Of a stretch of DNA of 64,000 nt, positions 7,217 to 16,700 are shown one piece after another. The stretch is from a virus, in IMG/VR virus record IMGVR_UViG_3300031823_000004, positions 17,341-81,340 of that record; one strand, given 5' to 3'. A model generated the notes under the pieces. The model was not told the DNA's origin and searched no databases. It was given only the letters and a program-made list of their open reading frames with translations. Position 1 is the first letter of the stretch, and each line of letters begins with the position of its first letter. The position numbers were made by a program, and so were the translations under genes.

Positions 7217-7435
7217 ATGACCGGGACAGAATCGCTTTACGTCGTAGAGCGGCGATCTGACCCGACACGTACGGCTGGCGGCGGATGGGTGAAAGACAAT
7301 CAAGGAACATGGTGGCGCGTCGTTGACGCCTTCGGCCCCTGCGGCACAGGCGACATACGCGCCACCATCGATGAAAACGGCCGGATGCAGCGGCAGTATC
7401 TATGCTTGGGCCATAAAACCGCTGTTGTTCCATAG
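7217..7435 (+). CDS. Hypothetical protein
   Basis: A 72-residue protein whose ATG follows the previous stop by one base. It has a compact mixed composition with several Trp and Gly (AGGGWVKDNQGTWWRVVDAFG) and two Cys, suggesting a small beta domain. Its last 36 bases overlap the 3' end of the leftward gene at 7400-8068. No function can be assigned, and with no clear SD of its own it would depend on coupling. Confidence 0.4.
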   Translation: MTGTESLYVVERRSDPTRTAGGGWVKDNQGTWWRVVDAFGPCGTGDIRATIDENGRMQRQYLCLGHKTAVVP

Positions 7436-8068
7436 TTCAAGCGACCCGGCACCCGGGTTGCTAAGCGGCAGGTAGCCCGCACCGTAAATCAGCAAGTACG
7501 TTGGCGATATGTTCGCCAGGTACGTCGGCGGCGCAAGCGGGTTTGGCGTCACGCCCGGCACGATGCCGATAAGCCCGCTTGCACCGCCAGCCCACCACAC
7601 TGCACCCGGCCACAGACTGCCCGATGATGTCGGCAGGCCTGGATTGGTCGGCGCGACGATAAACCCACCGCTGACCTGGAACGGCGGCCCGGGCGACGGC
7701 ACAATCGACACGGCACCTGGCGGTATCTGGATAAGCAGACCGTTCTCAGTTACCAGGGCGGCCGACGCGAGCCCAGCGAACAGTGGATTGTGGTTCAGAT
7801 CACTGATACCGAGGGACGTCAGCGTACCCCACGTCCCGGACACCGGCCCAAAAATGCATAGCGTGTTGCTAACGAGTGTACCCTCGTTGACCACGTCGAA
7901 GCTGATCGGCTGTGAATGGTAGTTCGCAAAGGATGGCGGCGTCGTCACCTCGTTTCCGGTGACCGCGGTTCCCAGATCGAGATATCCGTTAAGGCTGCCC
8001 ATGAACCGCATGCTATCGGCACGCGGATCGCCGCCCCATGCCGTCCGCACGAAGGCGCGTGGTAGCAT
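7400..8068 (-). CDS. Hypothetical beta-rich protein on the opposite strand
   Basis: A 222-residue protein, the only leftward gene inside the rightward 2-19.5 kb block. It has a beta-rich, Gly/Pro/Ser composition with few charges (GTWGTLTSLGISDLNHNPLF; GGASGLIGIVPGVTPNPLAP), like exported or virion-surface proteins. Two starts are possible: 8066-8068 (used here) or 8009-8011 (MRFMGSLNGY); neither has a strong SD. The start lies only six bases from the start of the rightward gene at 8075, leaving no room for separate promoters between them. No domain is recognised. Confidence 0.5.
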   Translation of the reverse strand: MLPRAFVRTAWGGDPRADSMRFMGSLNGYLDLGTAVTGNEVTTPPSFANYHSQPISFDVVNEGTLVSNTLCIFGPVSGTWGTLTSLGISDLNHNPLFAGLASAALVTENGLLIQIPPGAVSIVPSPGPPFQVSGGFIVAPTNPGLPTSSGSLWPGAVWWAGGASGLIGIVPGVTPNPLAPPTYLANISPTYLLIYGAGYLPLSNPGAGSLELWNNSGFMAQA

Positions 8069-8074
8069 CACTGC

Positions 8075-9832
8075 ATGGCAATCCCGGCGTGGTCCTGGCC
8101 TCCCTCGGGCGCGACTGCGCGCGGCACGACTCTCGTGCCCTTCGGCGCGGGCATGGCTGTACCGGACTGGACAAAACCCGTCCTGTGGCCGTTCTCCCTG
8201 AACGTGTTCCGCTCTGCAATCGCTATCGGCAGCGGCAGCTACGGCTTCGGCTCCGCAGCCCCTGATACGTCGGGTGGCGTGTACGCCACCACATGGGACG
8301 GTACGGTTCAGCACGTTACGTCCGGCAGCGTCATCACGTCCGGCGTGCTGCCGTCCGGACAGGTCTATGTCGGCACCGCCTATGCAGGTGGATCCGGCTT
8401 TGCCCTCGCCGCCACCGGCACAGTCTACGGCTCGGGCGGTGCCCTGGTAGGCACGTTCCCGCTCCCGGCGCGGCCCCTGGTATCGAGCGGCACCACCCTG
8501 ATGGCGCCCATGCCGTCATCCGGCGTTGGGCTGATGAACGCGAGCAACGGTGCCACCGGCTTCATCGCGCTGCCCGGAGGCATGACGACGATCTCCTGTA
8601 TCGCCGCGGCGTCCGGCGACCGGCTGGCGGTGGCCGGGTATTCCGTCGCGCCGTCGCTGTCCGGGATGGCTGCGGCCGCGCTCGATCCGCAGATCAACAC
8701 GTCGATGCTCGCGGTCGGATCGGGCCACGCGCTCCTGTGGGGTGCACCAGGACCGTACGCCGACGCGTGGGCGCAGACCCAGTCGGTCACCGGGCTCGCG
8801 AACCTGACGGCCGTGGCCTGGCGCCCGGACGGCACACAGGCGCTGGCGTGCAGCCCAGCGTCAGGCGCCGTGCAGGTGTTGGCGTACACGGCAGGCGTGG
8901 TGTCGCTCGCCCAGACCCTGACGGTGTCCGGGGCGTGCTCCGTGACGGTCGCCGGCGATTCGACCGATGCCCTGGTGGCGATGTCCGGCCAGTCACAGGC
9001 AGTACCGCTGACCTATGCGGGCAGCACGTGGTCGTCGGGCACCGCAATCACAGGCCTGTCCGGGATCGTCGCGGTTGCGCCGTACGGCGCGTCCGGCGCC
9101 GCCGTGGCGATGTCGGGAGCGGTGCAGTACTACAACCTGACACCGCCCGGGGCGTGGGCGTTCAGCGCGTCCGCCGCGATCGGCTTTGTGCCGACCGTCA
9201 TGGCGGTCGACCAGTTCAGCCAGGTCTATGTGGCGGGCAGCGGCGCGGTGGCCCTGGTGTCCGGCGCCGCAGTGGTCGCCAGCGGCACATGGGCAGGTGC
9301 CGCGCCGACGTCGATCATCGTGCAGCAGGGGCGCATCATACTGGCGATCCCCAGCGACAACCTGCTGCGGATCTTCGGGTACTCGGCGTCCGGCACACTG
9401 TCGCAGCAGAACAGCGTCGCCCTGTCGCTGGGCGCCCGTGTCGGACTCGGCCTGTCGTACACCACGCTGTTTGTCATGGGCTCCGGCAGCACGCCGCTGT
9501 ACGGCTTCTCCGGTTCACCGTACGCGCTGACACAACCTTTGTCCGGCTCGACAGCTTTGTGGACCGGCTCGGCTTGGGTAACTGGCGGGATGGGTGTTGG
9601 GCATATCCCATCGGCGATCGGGCTGGACGCATCCGGTGGAGTCTGGGTGGCGACGATACAGAACACCCTTTGGCACTTCACGTCCGGCGCGGTGCTGTCG
9701 TCGAGCGGGATTGTACAGCAGTTTTCCGGACAAGCGCAAACGTCACCAATATCTCCGTCTGCTATACTAACAACCACAAGCGGTGTTTTTGTCGCGACGA
9801 GCATTCCCGGCGTTATGGTTCAGGTGGCGTAG
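8075..9832 (+). CDS. Beta-propeller-like fibre or adhesin
   Basis: A 585-residue protein built from repeated four-strand-like units with motifs such as AVDQFSQVYVAGSGAVALVSG, GLDASGGVWVATIQNTLWHF and TTTSGVFVATSIPGVMVQV. The pattern D-x-x-G-x-V-Y/W-V-A resembles NHL or similar beta-propeller repeats. There are almost no Cys or Lys, and no catalytic motif. It stands just upstream of the baseplate genes, so a baseplate or fibre role is likely. The start at 8075 lacks a strong SD; Met27 (8153) is an alternative. The gene ends one base before the next ATG. Confidence 0.55.
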   Translation: MAIPAWSWPPSGATARGTTLVPFGAGMAVPDWTKPVLWPFSLNVFRSAIAIGSGSYGFGSAAPDTSGGVYATTWDGTVQHVTSGSVITSGVLPSGQVYVGTAYAGGSGFALAATGTVYGSGGALVGTFPLPARPLVSSGTTLMAPMPSSGVGLMNASNGATGFIALPGGMTTISCIAAASGDRLAVAGYSVAPSLSGMAAAALDPQINTSMLAVGSGHALLWGAPGPYADAWAQTQSVTGLANLTAVAWRPDGTQALACSPASGAVQVLAYTAGVVSLAQTLTVSGACSVTVAGDSTDALVAMSGQSQAVPLTYAGSTWSSGTAITGLSGIVAVAPYGASGAAVAMSGAVQYYNLTPPGAWAFSASAAIGFVPTVMAVDQFSQVYVAGSGAVALVSGAAVVASGTWAGAAPTSIIVQQGRIILAIPSDNLLRIFGYSASGTLSQQNSVALSLGARVGLGLSYTTLFVMGSGSTPLYGFSGSPYALTQPLSGSTALWTGSAWVTGGMGVGHIPSAIGLDASGGVWVATIQNTLWHFTSGAVLSSSGIVQQFSGQAQTSPISPSAILTTTSGVFVATSIPGVMVQVA

Positions 9833-9833
9833 C

Positions 9834-10493
9834 ATGGGTCAGATGTTCCGCACACTGCCGGTCGGTCTTGGGTCCATTCCGGCCTTGTATCAACTGTCAA
9901 TAAGGAGTCCCGGTCAGGTTTATAGTGAGATATCCACATACACGTTCCCGATCACGCCGTCGCAGTTGCGCATGGACTACTCGTCGCTTTCGTCGTTCAC
10001 CGACACACAGGGTCCGGTCATCAGCCGCGGTGTGACGCGGGTGATGGACGTTTACGGTCTCGCGCCGCCGGTCTACACGCTTGAAGGCACGACGGGATAT
10101 GACCGTCACATGAGCGATGGGTTTTTGCTGAACGGCGTGCAGTCGATGCAACTGCTTCAGCAGTTCCTGGCACAGTATGCCGTGCTGAACCAAGGACAGC
10201 GCGCAGCAGGCAACCCGCAACTCTACACGCTGGAATTTTATGACTATTACATGAACCAGTACTGGGTTGTGGAACCGGTCGGCCCGCAGGTGTTCAGGCA
10301 GGCAAACGATCGTCCGACCCTGATCTACTATCGCTTTCGGTGGGCTGCGGTCTACCCCGCTGGTGTTCCCGTGCTTGGCGAGATAGACGCATTGATGAAC
10401 CTGATCGCTACACCAGCCCAGCAAGCAGCGATCAATGCTGCTTCGACGCTGGGGGCGCTCCTCACTGCATACAGTCCTGGAGGCGTGATATGA
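9834..10493 (+). CDS. Putative baseplate or tail protein
   Basis: A 219-residue protein beginning MGQMFRTLPVGLGSIPALYQ, directly after the preceding TAG. The text LEFYDYYMNQYWVVEPVGPQ (about 140-159) followed by RPTLIYYRFRWAAV resembles phage tail proteins next to the gp25-like wedge in simple contractile tails, in which a beta-domain precedes a short helical C-terminus. It overlaps the next gene as ATGA, with TGGAGG for that gene inside its own 3' end, so the two are coupled. Its baseplate role is inferred from position with gp25-, J- and I-like genes. Confidence 0.5.
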   Translation: MGQMFRTLPVGLGSIPALYQLSIRSPGQVYSEISTYTFPITPSQLRMDYSSLSSFTDTQGPVISRGVTRVMDVYGLAPPVYTLEGTTGYDRHMSDGFLLNGVQSMQLLQQFLAQYAVLNQGQRAAGNPQLYTLEFYDYYMNQYWVVEPVGPQVFRQANDRPTLIYYRFRWAAVYPAGVPVLGEIDALMNLIATPAQQAAINAASTLGALLTAYSPGGVI

Positions 10494-11926
10494 GCGGCGG
10501 TTACGAACAACCGTTTGCAGGCTACCCTGGCCAGGTATTCTCGACCTGCTACCAAGCCGCCACGTGGCTTGCCAATCTGCTGGCCAGCGGTTCAGCGCCT
10601 GCCGCAACCGCGGCGCAAGGCGCCCTGTCGTGTTTCCAGACTTTTATGAACGGCGCCGATGCAGTGGCACTGTGGACAACCGCCAATGCACTTGCCCAGG
10701 AGACGATCAATCTCGCCGCCGTACAGGCGCTGCCGCTTGACCTGGATCCCGTCACGCAAACTTATTTCACGGCGCGCGTGGCCTCGGTAGCAGCAGCGGC
10801 CAGCGGACTCCTGGCACTGCCGCCGACAGCCAACCCGTTCAACGCAATCGCGTACCTCGGCGCCGGGCAGCCTGCTATTGCCGATACCGGCTATCTCGAA
10901 TGGTGCATGGGGTTCCAGGCCGAGACACCGCCGTCCGGACTTACGAGCGCGACCTTGACCACCTACGCCAGCGGCACCGCAACAGCGTGGCTGACGATAA
11001 CGAATGCAGTTCAGGTCGTGCAGGGCGCTACCCTGACCAACGCCTATGACGCCGCCGCCCGGCAGTTCCGCGTAGCGTCGACCGTGTCGAGTGGGCTGGC
11101 GGCACTGACGGCGTCCGGGTTCGCCCAGACGAACACGCTGGCACTCTGGAACGGCGTTGTCGCGATGCCGTCCCTACTGCTCGACGCCGCTTCGCTGATG
11201 TCAGCGCCAGCCTCGATCGCCAATCAGCAGGCGGCCGTCATCCGGTTCAAGCTGCGCAGCTTGGCCATCCAGGTCGCCTATTTCCTGCTGTCGCTGCGCG
11301 GCCAGGGCACCGGTAACGTGACGACCGCGGCGCTGCGGCAGAATGAGACGCTGATGGACCTGGCGGCCCGCGCCGCCGGCGGCTATGCGGCGTGGTCCAG
11401 CATCGCGTCGCTGAACGACGTGCAGCCGCCCTTCCCGGGTCCGGCGAACCAAGCCCTGGCGTCGTCCGGCACGCCGCTGTTGCTCCCTGGCAGCGTCGTG
11501 CCGCCCGCCGGTGCCACGCCGCCAACCTATGCGGCGAACGTACTCGGGGTGGACTACGATTTCGGGCCCATCAATGGACCGCAACCCGCGTGGCTTGGCG
11601 ATATCCAGCTTATCGCCGGTTACACGAACTATGCCCGGGCGCTGGGACGGCGGCTGCAAACCCCGCTCGGCACGCTGATCTATCATCCGGGCTACGGCAG
11701 CCGGATCCCGTACGAGATCGGCGCCGTGCAGGGGGTCGATGAGGCCTCCCGACTTGCAGCGTTCGGCGCTGCGGCATTAGCCGCCGATCCTCGTACGGCT
11801 AACGTGCTGTCTGCGGTGGCGACAGCGCAACCGGGGCGATTGGCGACATTCTCGGGCGCCGTTCTGCCGATCGGTCCGGGCGCTGTTCCTGTCGGCGTAA
11901 ACCAGGTGATTTCACCCCTGCCATAG
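10490..11926 (+). CDS. Baseplate wedge protein with C-terminal gp25-like domain
   Basis: A 478-residue protein. The last 110 residues read like a gp25/W-type wedge domain: the sequence YTNYARALGRRLQTPLGTLI then HPGYGSRIPYEIGA shows the L-x-T-x-x-G-x-L and Y-G-s-x-l signature. The first 370 residues are Ala/Thr-rich and helical with no known match, so the gp25 module is fused to a large N-terminal part; stand-alone gp25 proteins are about 110-150 residues. Start ATG 10490 has TGGAGG upstream and overlaps the previous stop. It should join the baseplate ring with the J-like protein that follows. Confidence 0.65.
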   Translation: MSGGYEQPFAGYPGQVFSTCYQAATWLANLLASGSAPAATAAQGALSCFQTFMNGADAVALWTTANALAQETINLAAVQALPLDLDPVTQTYFTARVASVAAAASGLLALPPTANPFNAIAYLGAGQPAIADTGYLEWCMGFQAETPPSGLTSATLTTYASGTATAWLTITNAVQVVQGATLTNAYDAAARQFRVASTVSSGLAALTASGFAQTNTLALWNGVVAMPSLLLDAASLMSAPASIANQQAAVIRFKLRSLAIQVAYFLLSLRGQGTGNVTTAALRQNETLMDLAARAAGGYAAWSSIASLNDVQPPFPGPANQALASSGTPLLLPGSVVPPAGATPPTYAANVLGVDYDFGPINGPQPAWLGDIQLIAGYTNYARALGRRLQTPLGTLIYHPGYGSRIPYEIGAVQGVDEASRLAAFGAAALAADPRTANVLSAVATAQPGRLATFSGAVLPIGPGAVPVGVNQVISPLP

Positions 11927-11935
11927 AGACCCCGC

Positions 11936-13144
11936 ATGTCCGGTGCCCTGACCCCAACCGTCGCCGCCACGCCCACCACGGTCCAGATAACCGCCAACAT
12001 GATCGCGTTGATGGCGGGCATGACCGGGACGTTGACGGATTACAACGAAGGCTCGCAAGTACGCACGCTCAATGAATCGCTTGGGTCCGTGGTCGAGGTG
12101 CAGTCCGTCTCCGATCTGGCCCTGGCGTTCCAGGCGCTGGCCTACGGCGCTATGTCGCTGTTTGGGGTCACACCCTCGATCGCTTTACCGGCAACCGGCA
12201 CCGTGGTGTTCGCCACGTCCTTCCCGGTCGCCACAGCGCTCCCCACCACGCAGGCAGTACCGATCCCAAGCGGCACCCTGGTGCAGACGCCGGGCGGCGT
12301 GCAATTCGCCACCACGGCGACGACTACCCTGGCGTCCGGCACAGCCAGTGTGACAGCAGGCGTCATTGCGACTGTCGCAGGAAGCGCTGGGAACGTACCG
12401 GCGTCCGGAATAGCCGGAACACCCCTTACCGGCCTCGGCTACCCGCTGTTCGTCAGCAATGGTGTCGCCACGGCGGGCGGCGCCGATCCCGGCACCCAGT
12501 CGACCGCGTTGGCCGAGTTCACCGCCCGGCAGGCCTCTCTTGGGCTGTCGTCACCGGTTGCCGTTGCGAACTCCCCGGTCGGCGTCACGGCCAGCGGCAC
12601 CGGCGAGATCGTCGCTTTTGCCGCGTGCTATGAGCCGTTTCTGTATGCCGGTAGCGGCGCGGCGTCCGGCATCGCAGGGTATGTGGTGTACATCGACAAC
12701 GGCAACGGCAACGCCAGCCCATCGCTGGTCGCAGCGGTCCAGGCGTGGATCAGTGGCAACTACATCGCCAATCAGTCCGGTTTCAGGCCGGTCGGTGTGC
12801 CGTACCAGGTGCTCGCCGCCGCACCGGTCTACGCTTCGGTTATCGTCTCCGGCACATTGATCCCAGGCCTGCTGACGGCAAGCAACCTTACAGCAGCCGT
12901 CACCAGCGGCGTCACGAACTACTTCAACACCCTTGGGATATCGGCGCCGATGCCCGGCACGTCCGGCATCAACAGCGCTGGCCAGCCACAGATAGCGGGC
13001 CGTGTGGCCGATGCTGGGCTCGGCGCATTCAGCAGCCTGTCGGTCAGCCTGTACTATTCGGGTTCCAGCACACCTGTGCCGGTCGTCAGTGGCGGGATTG
13101 GCACGCGTGTCATCCTGTCTTCGCTGTCCGTGACGGTGGGGTAA
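11936..13144 (+). CDS. Baseplate J-like protein
   Basis: A 402-residue protein with the features of phage baseplate J family proteins. The N-terminus has MTGTLTDYNEGSQVRTLNES (residues 26-45), the classic D-x-x-x-G-S-x-x-R-x-l element; the middle is a beta-rich Gly/Thr/Val domain (IPSGTLVQTPGGVQFATTAT); the C-terminal part has GYVVYIDNGNGNASPSLVAA and PVGVPYQVLAAAPVYASVIV. It is a wedge component of the contractile-tail baseplate. It lies nine bases after the gp25-like gene and two bases before the I-like gene, the usual order. Confidence 0.85.
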   Translation: MSGALTPTVAATPTTVQITANMIALMAGMTGTLTDYNEGSQVRTLNESLGSVVEVQSVSDLALAFQALAYGAMSLFGVTPSIALPATGTVVFATSFPVATALPTTQAVPIPSGTLVQTPGGVQFATTATTTLASGTASVTAGVIATVAGSAGNVPASGIAGTPLTGLGYPLFVSNGVATAGGADPGTQSTALAEFTARQASLGLSSPVAVANSPVGVTASGTGEIVAFAACYEPFLYAGSGAASGIAGYVVYIDNGNGNASPSLVAAVQAWISGNYIANQSGFRPVGVPYQVLAAAPVYASVIVSGTLIPGLLTASNLTAAVTSGVTNYFNTLGISAPMPGTSGINSAGQPQIAGRVADAGLGAFSSLSVSLYYSGSSTPVPVVSGGIGTRVILSSLSVTVG

Positions 13145-13146
13145 GC

Positions 13147-13770
13147 ATGAATTTCCAGGCCGTCATCGCGCAACTGACCGACCTTCCGGCGACGTTCCAG
13201 CCGCCGGGCAATCCTTACGCGCAGTTCATAAACGCGCTGGCGTCCGCGGAATCGCTGTTCACCTCTGGTGCTGATGCCACGATGGCGCAGGCAGTGTCTT
13301 TCAGCGGTGCGATAGACGGATGGATCGACGTCTGGGGACTGCTTTTCGAGGTACCGCGCAATCAGGGTGAAGGGAACATTCCCTACGCGACCCGCATCGC
13401 TGAAACAGTGCTGGCATGGGTCGGTACCCTGCCAGCAATCCAGATGTGGATCGCACTGTTTGCACCCGGCGGTTCCGTAGTCGAGAACGCTTCCGGGCTC
13501 GGCTACGCCATAACTCTACCTGCCACCATGACACTGCCGCAGGTCATCACGTTTCTCGTGTCGCTTGGCCGGATTCGCCCGGCCGGTGTGCCGTTTTCGG
13601 TGCAGCAAACCGGCACTGGACTGTACCTTGGTGCAGAAGCATTCCTTGGCGCTGGTGCGACGATCGGCTCTTATCTCGTCAATACCGGCACCGCGCCAAC
13701 ATCGCTGCTGAACGCCACGACATGCAACGCGCAACCCCTAATTCCGGATCTGTTCCTTGTCGCAGATTAA
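13147..13770 (+). CDS. Tail protein I / gp48-like baseplate protein
   Basis: A 207-residue protein immediately after the J-like gene, the usual place of P2 I or Mu gp48. The central segment GWIDVWGLLFEVPRNQGEGN (55-74) then PYATRIAETVLAWVGTLPAI matches the pattern W-x-x-x-x-g-l-x-x-x-R-x-x-E of these baseplate proteins, and a beta-rich C-terminal half follows. It probably links the wedge to the fibres encoded next. Its 3' end overlaps the start of the large fibre gene by 14 bases. Confidence 0.65.
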   Translation: MNFQAVIAQLTDLPATFQPPGNPYAQFINALASAESLFTSGADATMAQAVSFSGAIDGWIDVWGLLFEVPRNQGEGNIPYATRIAETVLAWVGTLPAIQMWIALFAPGGSVVENASGLGYAITLPATMTLPQVITFLVSLGRIRPAGVPFSVQQTGTGLYLGAEAFLGAGATIGSYLVNTGTAPTSLLNATTCNAQPLIPDLFLVAD

Positions 13771-16700
13771 CCTCGGACAGCAAGGCTATCTTCTGGCATC
13801 CGGTCCTCACGGGACCTGGCCACCCATAACGTCGCCTGGATCGCGGCGCCATCCACCACCGTATGTGCCGCCACCGCCACCACCGATAACCATTCAGTCG
13901 GTCACGCTGTCGAACGCGTCTTTTGTCAGCGGCACAAGCAACGCCACAGTCGGCACCATAAACGTGGCGATGAATATCGGTTCGTTTACCGGATCACTGT
14001 CGCTGTCCGGCACGAACGCGTCAAGTTTCCAGATTGTCGGAAACACACTGGAGACTGTCGGCAGCCTGTCTGCCGGAACGTACTCGATCGTCATCACCGC
14101 CACGCAAGGCAGCGCGGTAAACTCGCCTGTCTCTACATCGCCACTGACCATTACAGGCAGCGCGGCTGCGCCAGCTTTCTCGTCCATCACGCTGTCAAAC
14201 AACACGTTCATCGACACCACGGCGAACGCGACCGTCGGCACCATAGCGGTGACGATGACCAATGGCGCATTCAGCGGAACTCTGGCGGTCGGCGGCACGA
14301 ATGCAGCCGATTTCCAGATAGTCGGCACAACTCTGGAAACCATCGGCACCCTTGCCGGCGGAACGTACTCGATCGTCATTACCGGCACGCAGGCCGGTGC
14401 GTCGAACTCGCCGTTTTCCACGTCACCGCTGACGATCACCGGTGCTGCGGCGCCGCCACCACCGCTGTCGTTCCAGTCCATCACGCTGTCAAACAACACG
14501 TTCGTCGACACCGTGAACAACGCGACGGTCGGCACGATCTCTGTGGTGATGAATGGTGGCACGTTCAGCGGCACGCTGTCGCTGTCGGGCACGAACGCGT
14601 CCAGCTTCCGCATCGTCGGAACCACCCTGCAAACCTTCGGCGTTCTCCCCGCCGGAACGTACTCGGTCATCATCACCGGCACGCAATCCGGCGCGTCCAA
14701 TTCGCCGTTCTCCACCCTGGCCCAGACGATCACCGGCAGCGCGGCCGCGGCCGCGGCTACGACGTGGAACCCGTCTGACCAGTCCGGCATGACGCTGTCC
14801 AACGGCAACCTGACGGCGACAACGAACAGCGCGGCGCAGGCTGGCGTTCGCTCGACGTCCGCCATGCCAGGCGTGCCAAGCTATTTCGAAATCACCCTGA
14901 CAACCTCTGGCTCCAGTGAAGTCGTCGGTATCGCGGACTCCTCGTGGGTGGAGACAGCCGCTGCCGGGCTGGGCGGCGACAACAATGGCATAGGCCTGCT
15001 GGAAACCGGTGCGGTCCATCTGAACAACGTCGCGGTCGGGTCCGCCATGCCAGCCTGGACCGCAGCAACGGTGCTGGGCGTCGCTGTCAACCCCACCACG
15101 AAAAAGATATTCTTCACCTATAACGGAACCACATGGGATGCCACCGGATCCGGCGACAACCCAGCGACGAATACCGGCGGCTATTCGTGGGCCACTGCGG
15201 TGTCCGGATCCTATTTCATCGCCTTCGGTGCGCTGGGCTCCTCCGTGACCAGCGGTGTGTCGGGCAGTCAGAACAGCGGTGCGTCACAGCCCGTCGTAAG
15301 CGGCCCGGCGACCGCGACAGTCGGTGTCAGCACCACGCTGGCGATTACCGGGCTGACCCTTTCCGACACCAATCAGCCGCTGGGCGGCACCTGTGCATTG
15401 AATGTGGACTGCACGTCCGGCATCTGCACGCTGAACACAGTGGTCACGGGCGGATCGGCTACCGGCAACGGTACCAACTCAATATCGGTATCGGATACCT
15501 TCCCCAACTGCCAAACCGACATCGCGTCGCTGACCTATACCGCGTCATCGTCTACCGGCACTGATTCTATTTTCGTGCAGTTGTGGGACCAGCTAGGCCT
15601 GAACAATTCGATCAATATCGCGGTCACCATAGAAGCAGGCAGCGTCGGCATCAAAGTGCTGAATGCTGGCGAACAGACGTTTGCCTACACGGTTCCATCC
15701 GGCTATACGGCGTGGGATAGCTTCGCCCCAGCACCGCCGACCAATCTGACCGGCGCAGCAGGCAGCACGTCAGTTGCACTTACCTGGACAGCATCTGCTG
15801 TCGGCACTGCACCGCTCACATACACGGTGCAGAACAGGATTACCGGCAGTTCCACTTGGGCCAACGTCGTAACTGGGCTGACCACAGAATCGTATAACGT
15901 CACCGGTCTGACGACCCGCACCTCGTACGATTTCCAGGTGATCGCCGTCAACGCGCTTGGCAACGCTGTCACGCCTTTTATCACCGTTGCCACGACAGCC
16001 GCAGGCAATGTCGTCGGCGACGCAACCGGCACACAGGCTGGCCGCATTGCCGATTTCCTGGAAACCATCGGCGTCAACGGGTTCTTTAACAATCAGGACG
16101 GCGCCATCGGTTACAACGATTATCCCAACACGCCGACCAACGCCCAGATAGCTGCGGGCTATGTGACCGGGTTGCAGTACCTCACGGCCAATACCGGCAT
16201 GGGATTGACCTGCCGCATCTACACAGACGGCACCAGTACGACGACCGAGAACGACCAGGTCAACATCTGCACCATCATCCAGGCGTCCATGCCGAATGTC
16301 AGGTGGACGTCGTGCTGGAGTTGGACCAACGCCGCCACACAGGCTGTCGTCAGCGGGCTCATATCCGCAGGCATCCTGGCTTTTGCTGAAGGCGTGAACG
16401 AGCCCAATCCCGGCGGCAACACGAACGAGCCGGTTGCCGACTGCCTCACGCAGCAAGCGTTTGTCTGGAGCACCTGGAACGCAACCCAGCCGGTCGCCGC
16501 TCCATCGTGCGTCGATAACGGATCGAACACCTATGCGGCCGACTACTATGGCAGCAACCTGTCGACAGTGGCGGGTGAATGCACACTATGGAACGGCCAC
16601 AACTATCCGAACGGCGGCGCACCGTCCAACGACATCTACCGCCGCACCCTGATGATCGGCTCGAATATCGGCTTCCCTGCCAACGGCGTGGTCACCGAGT

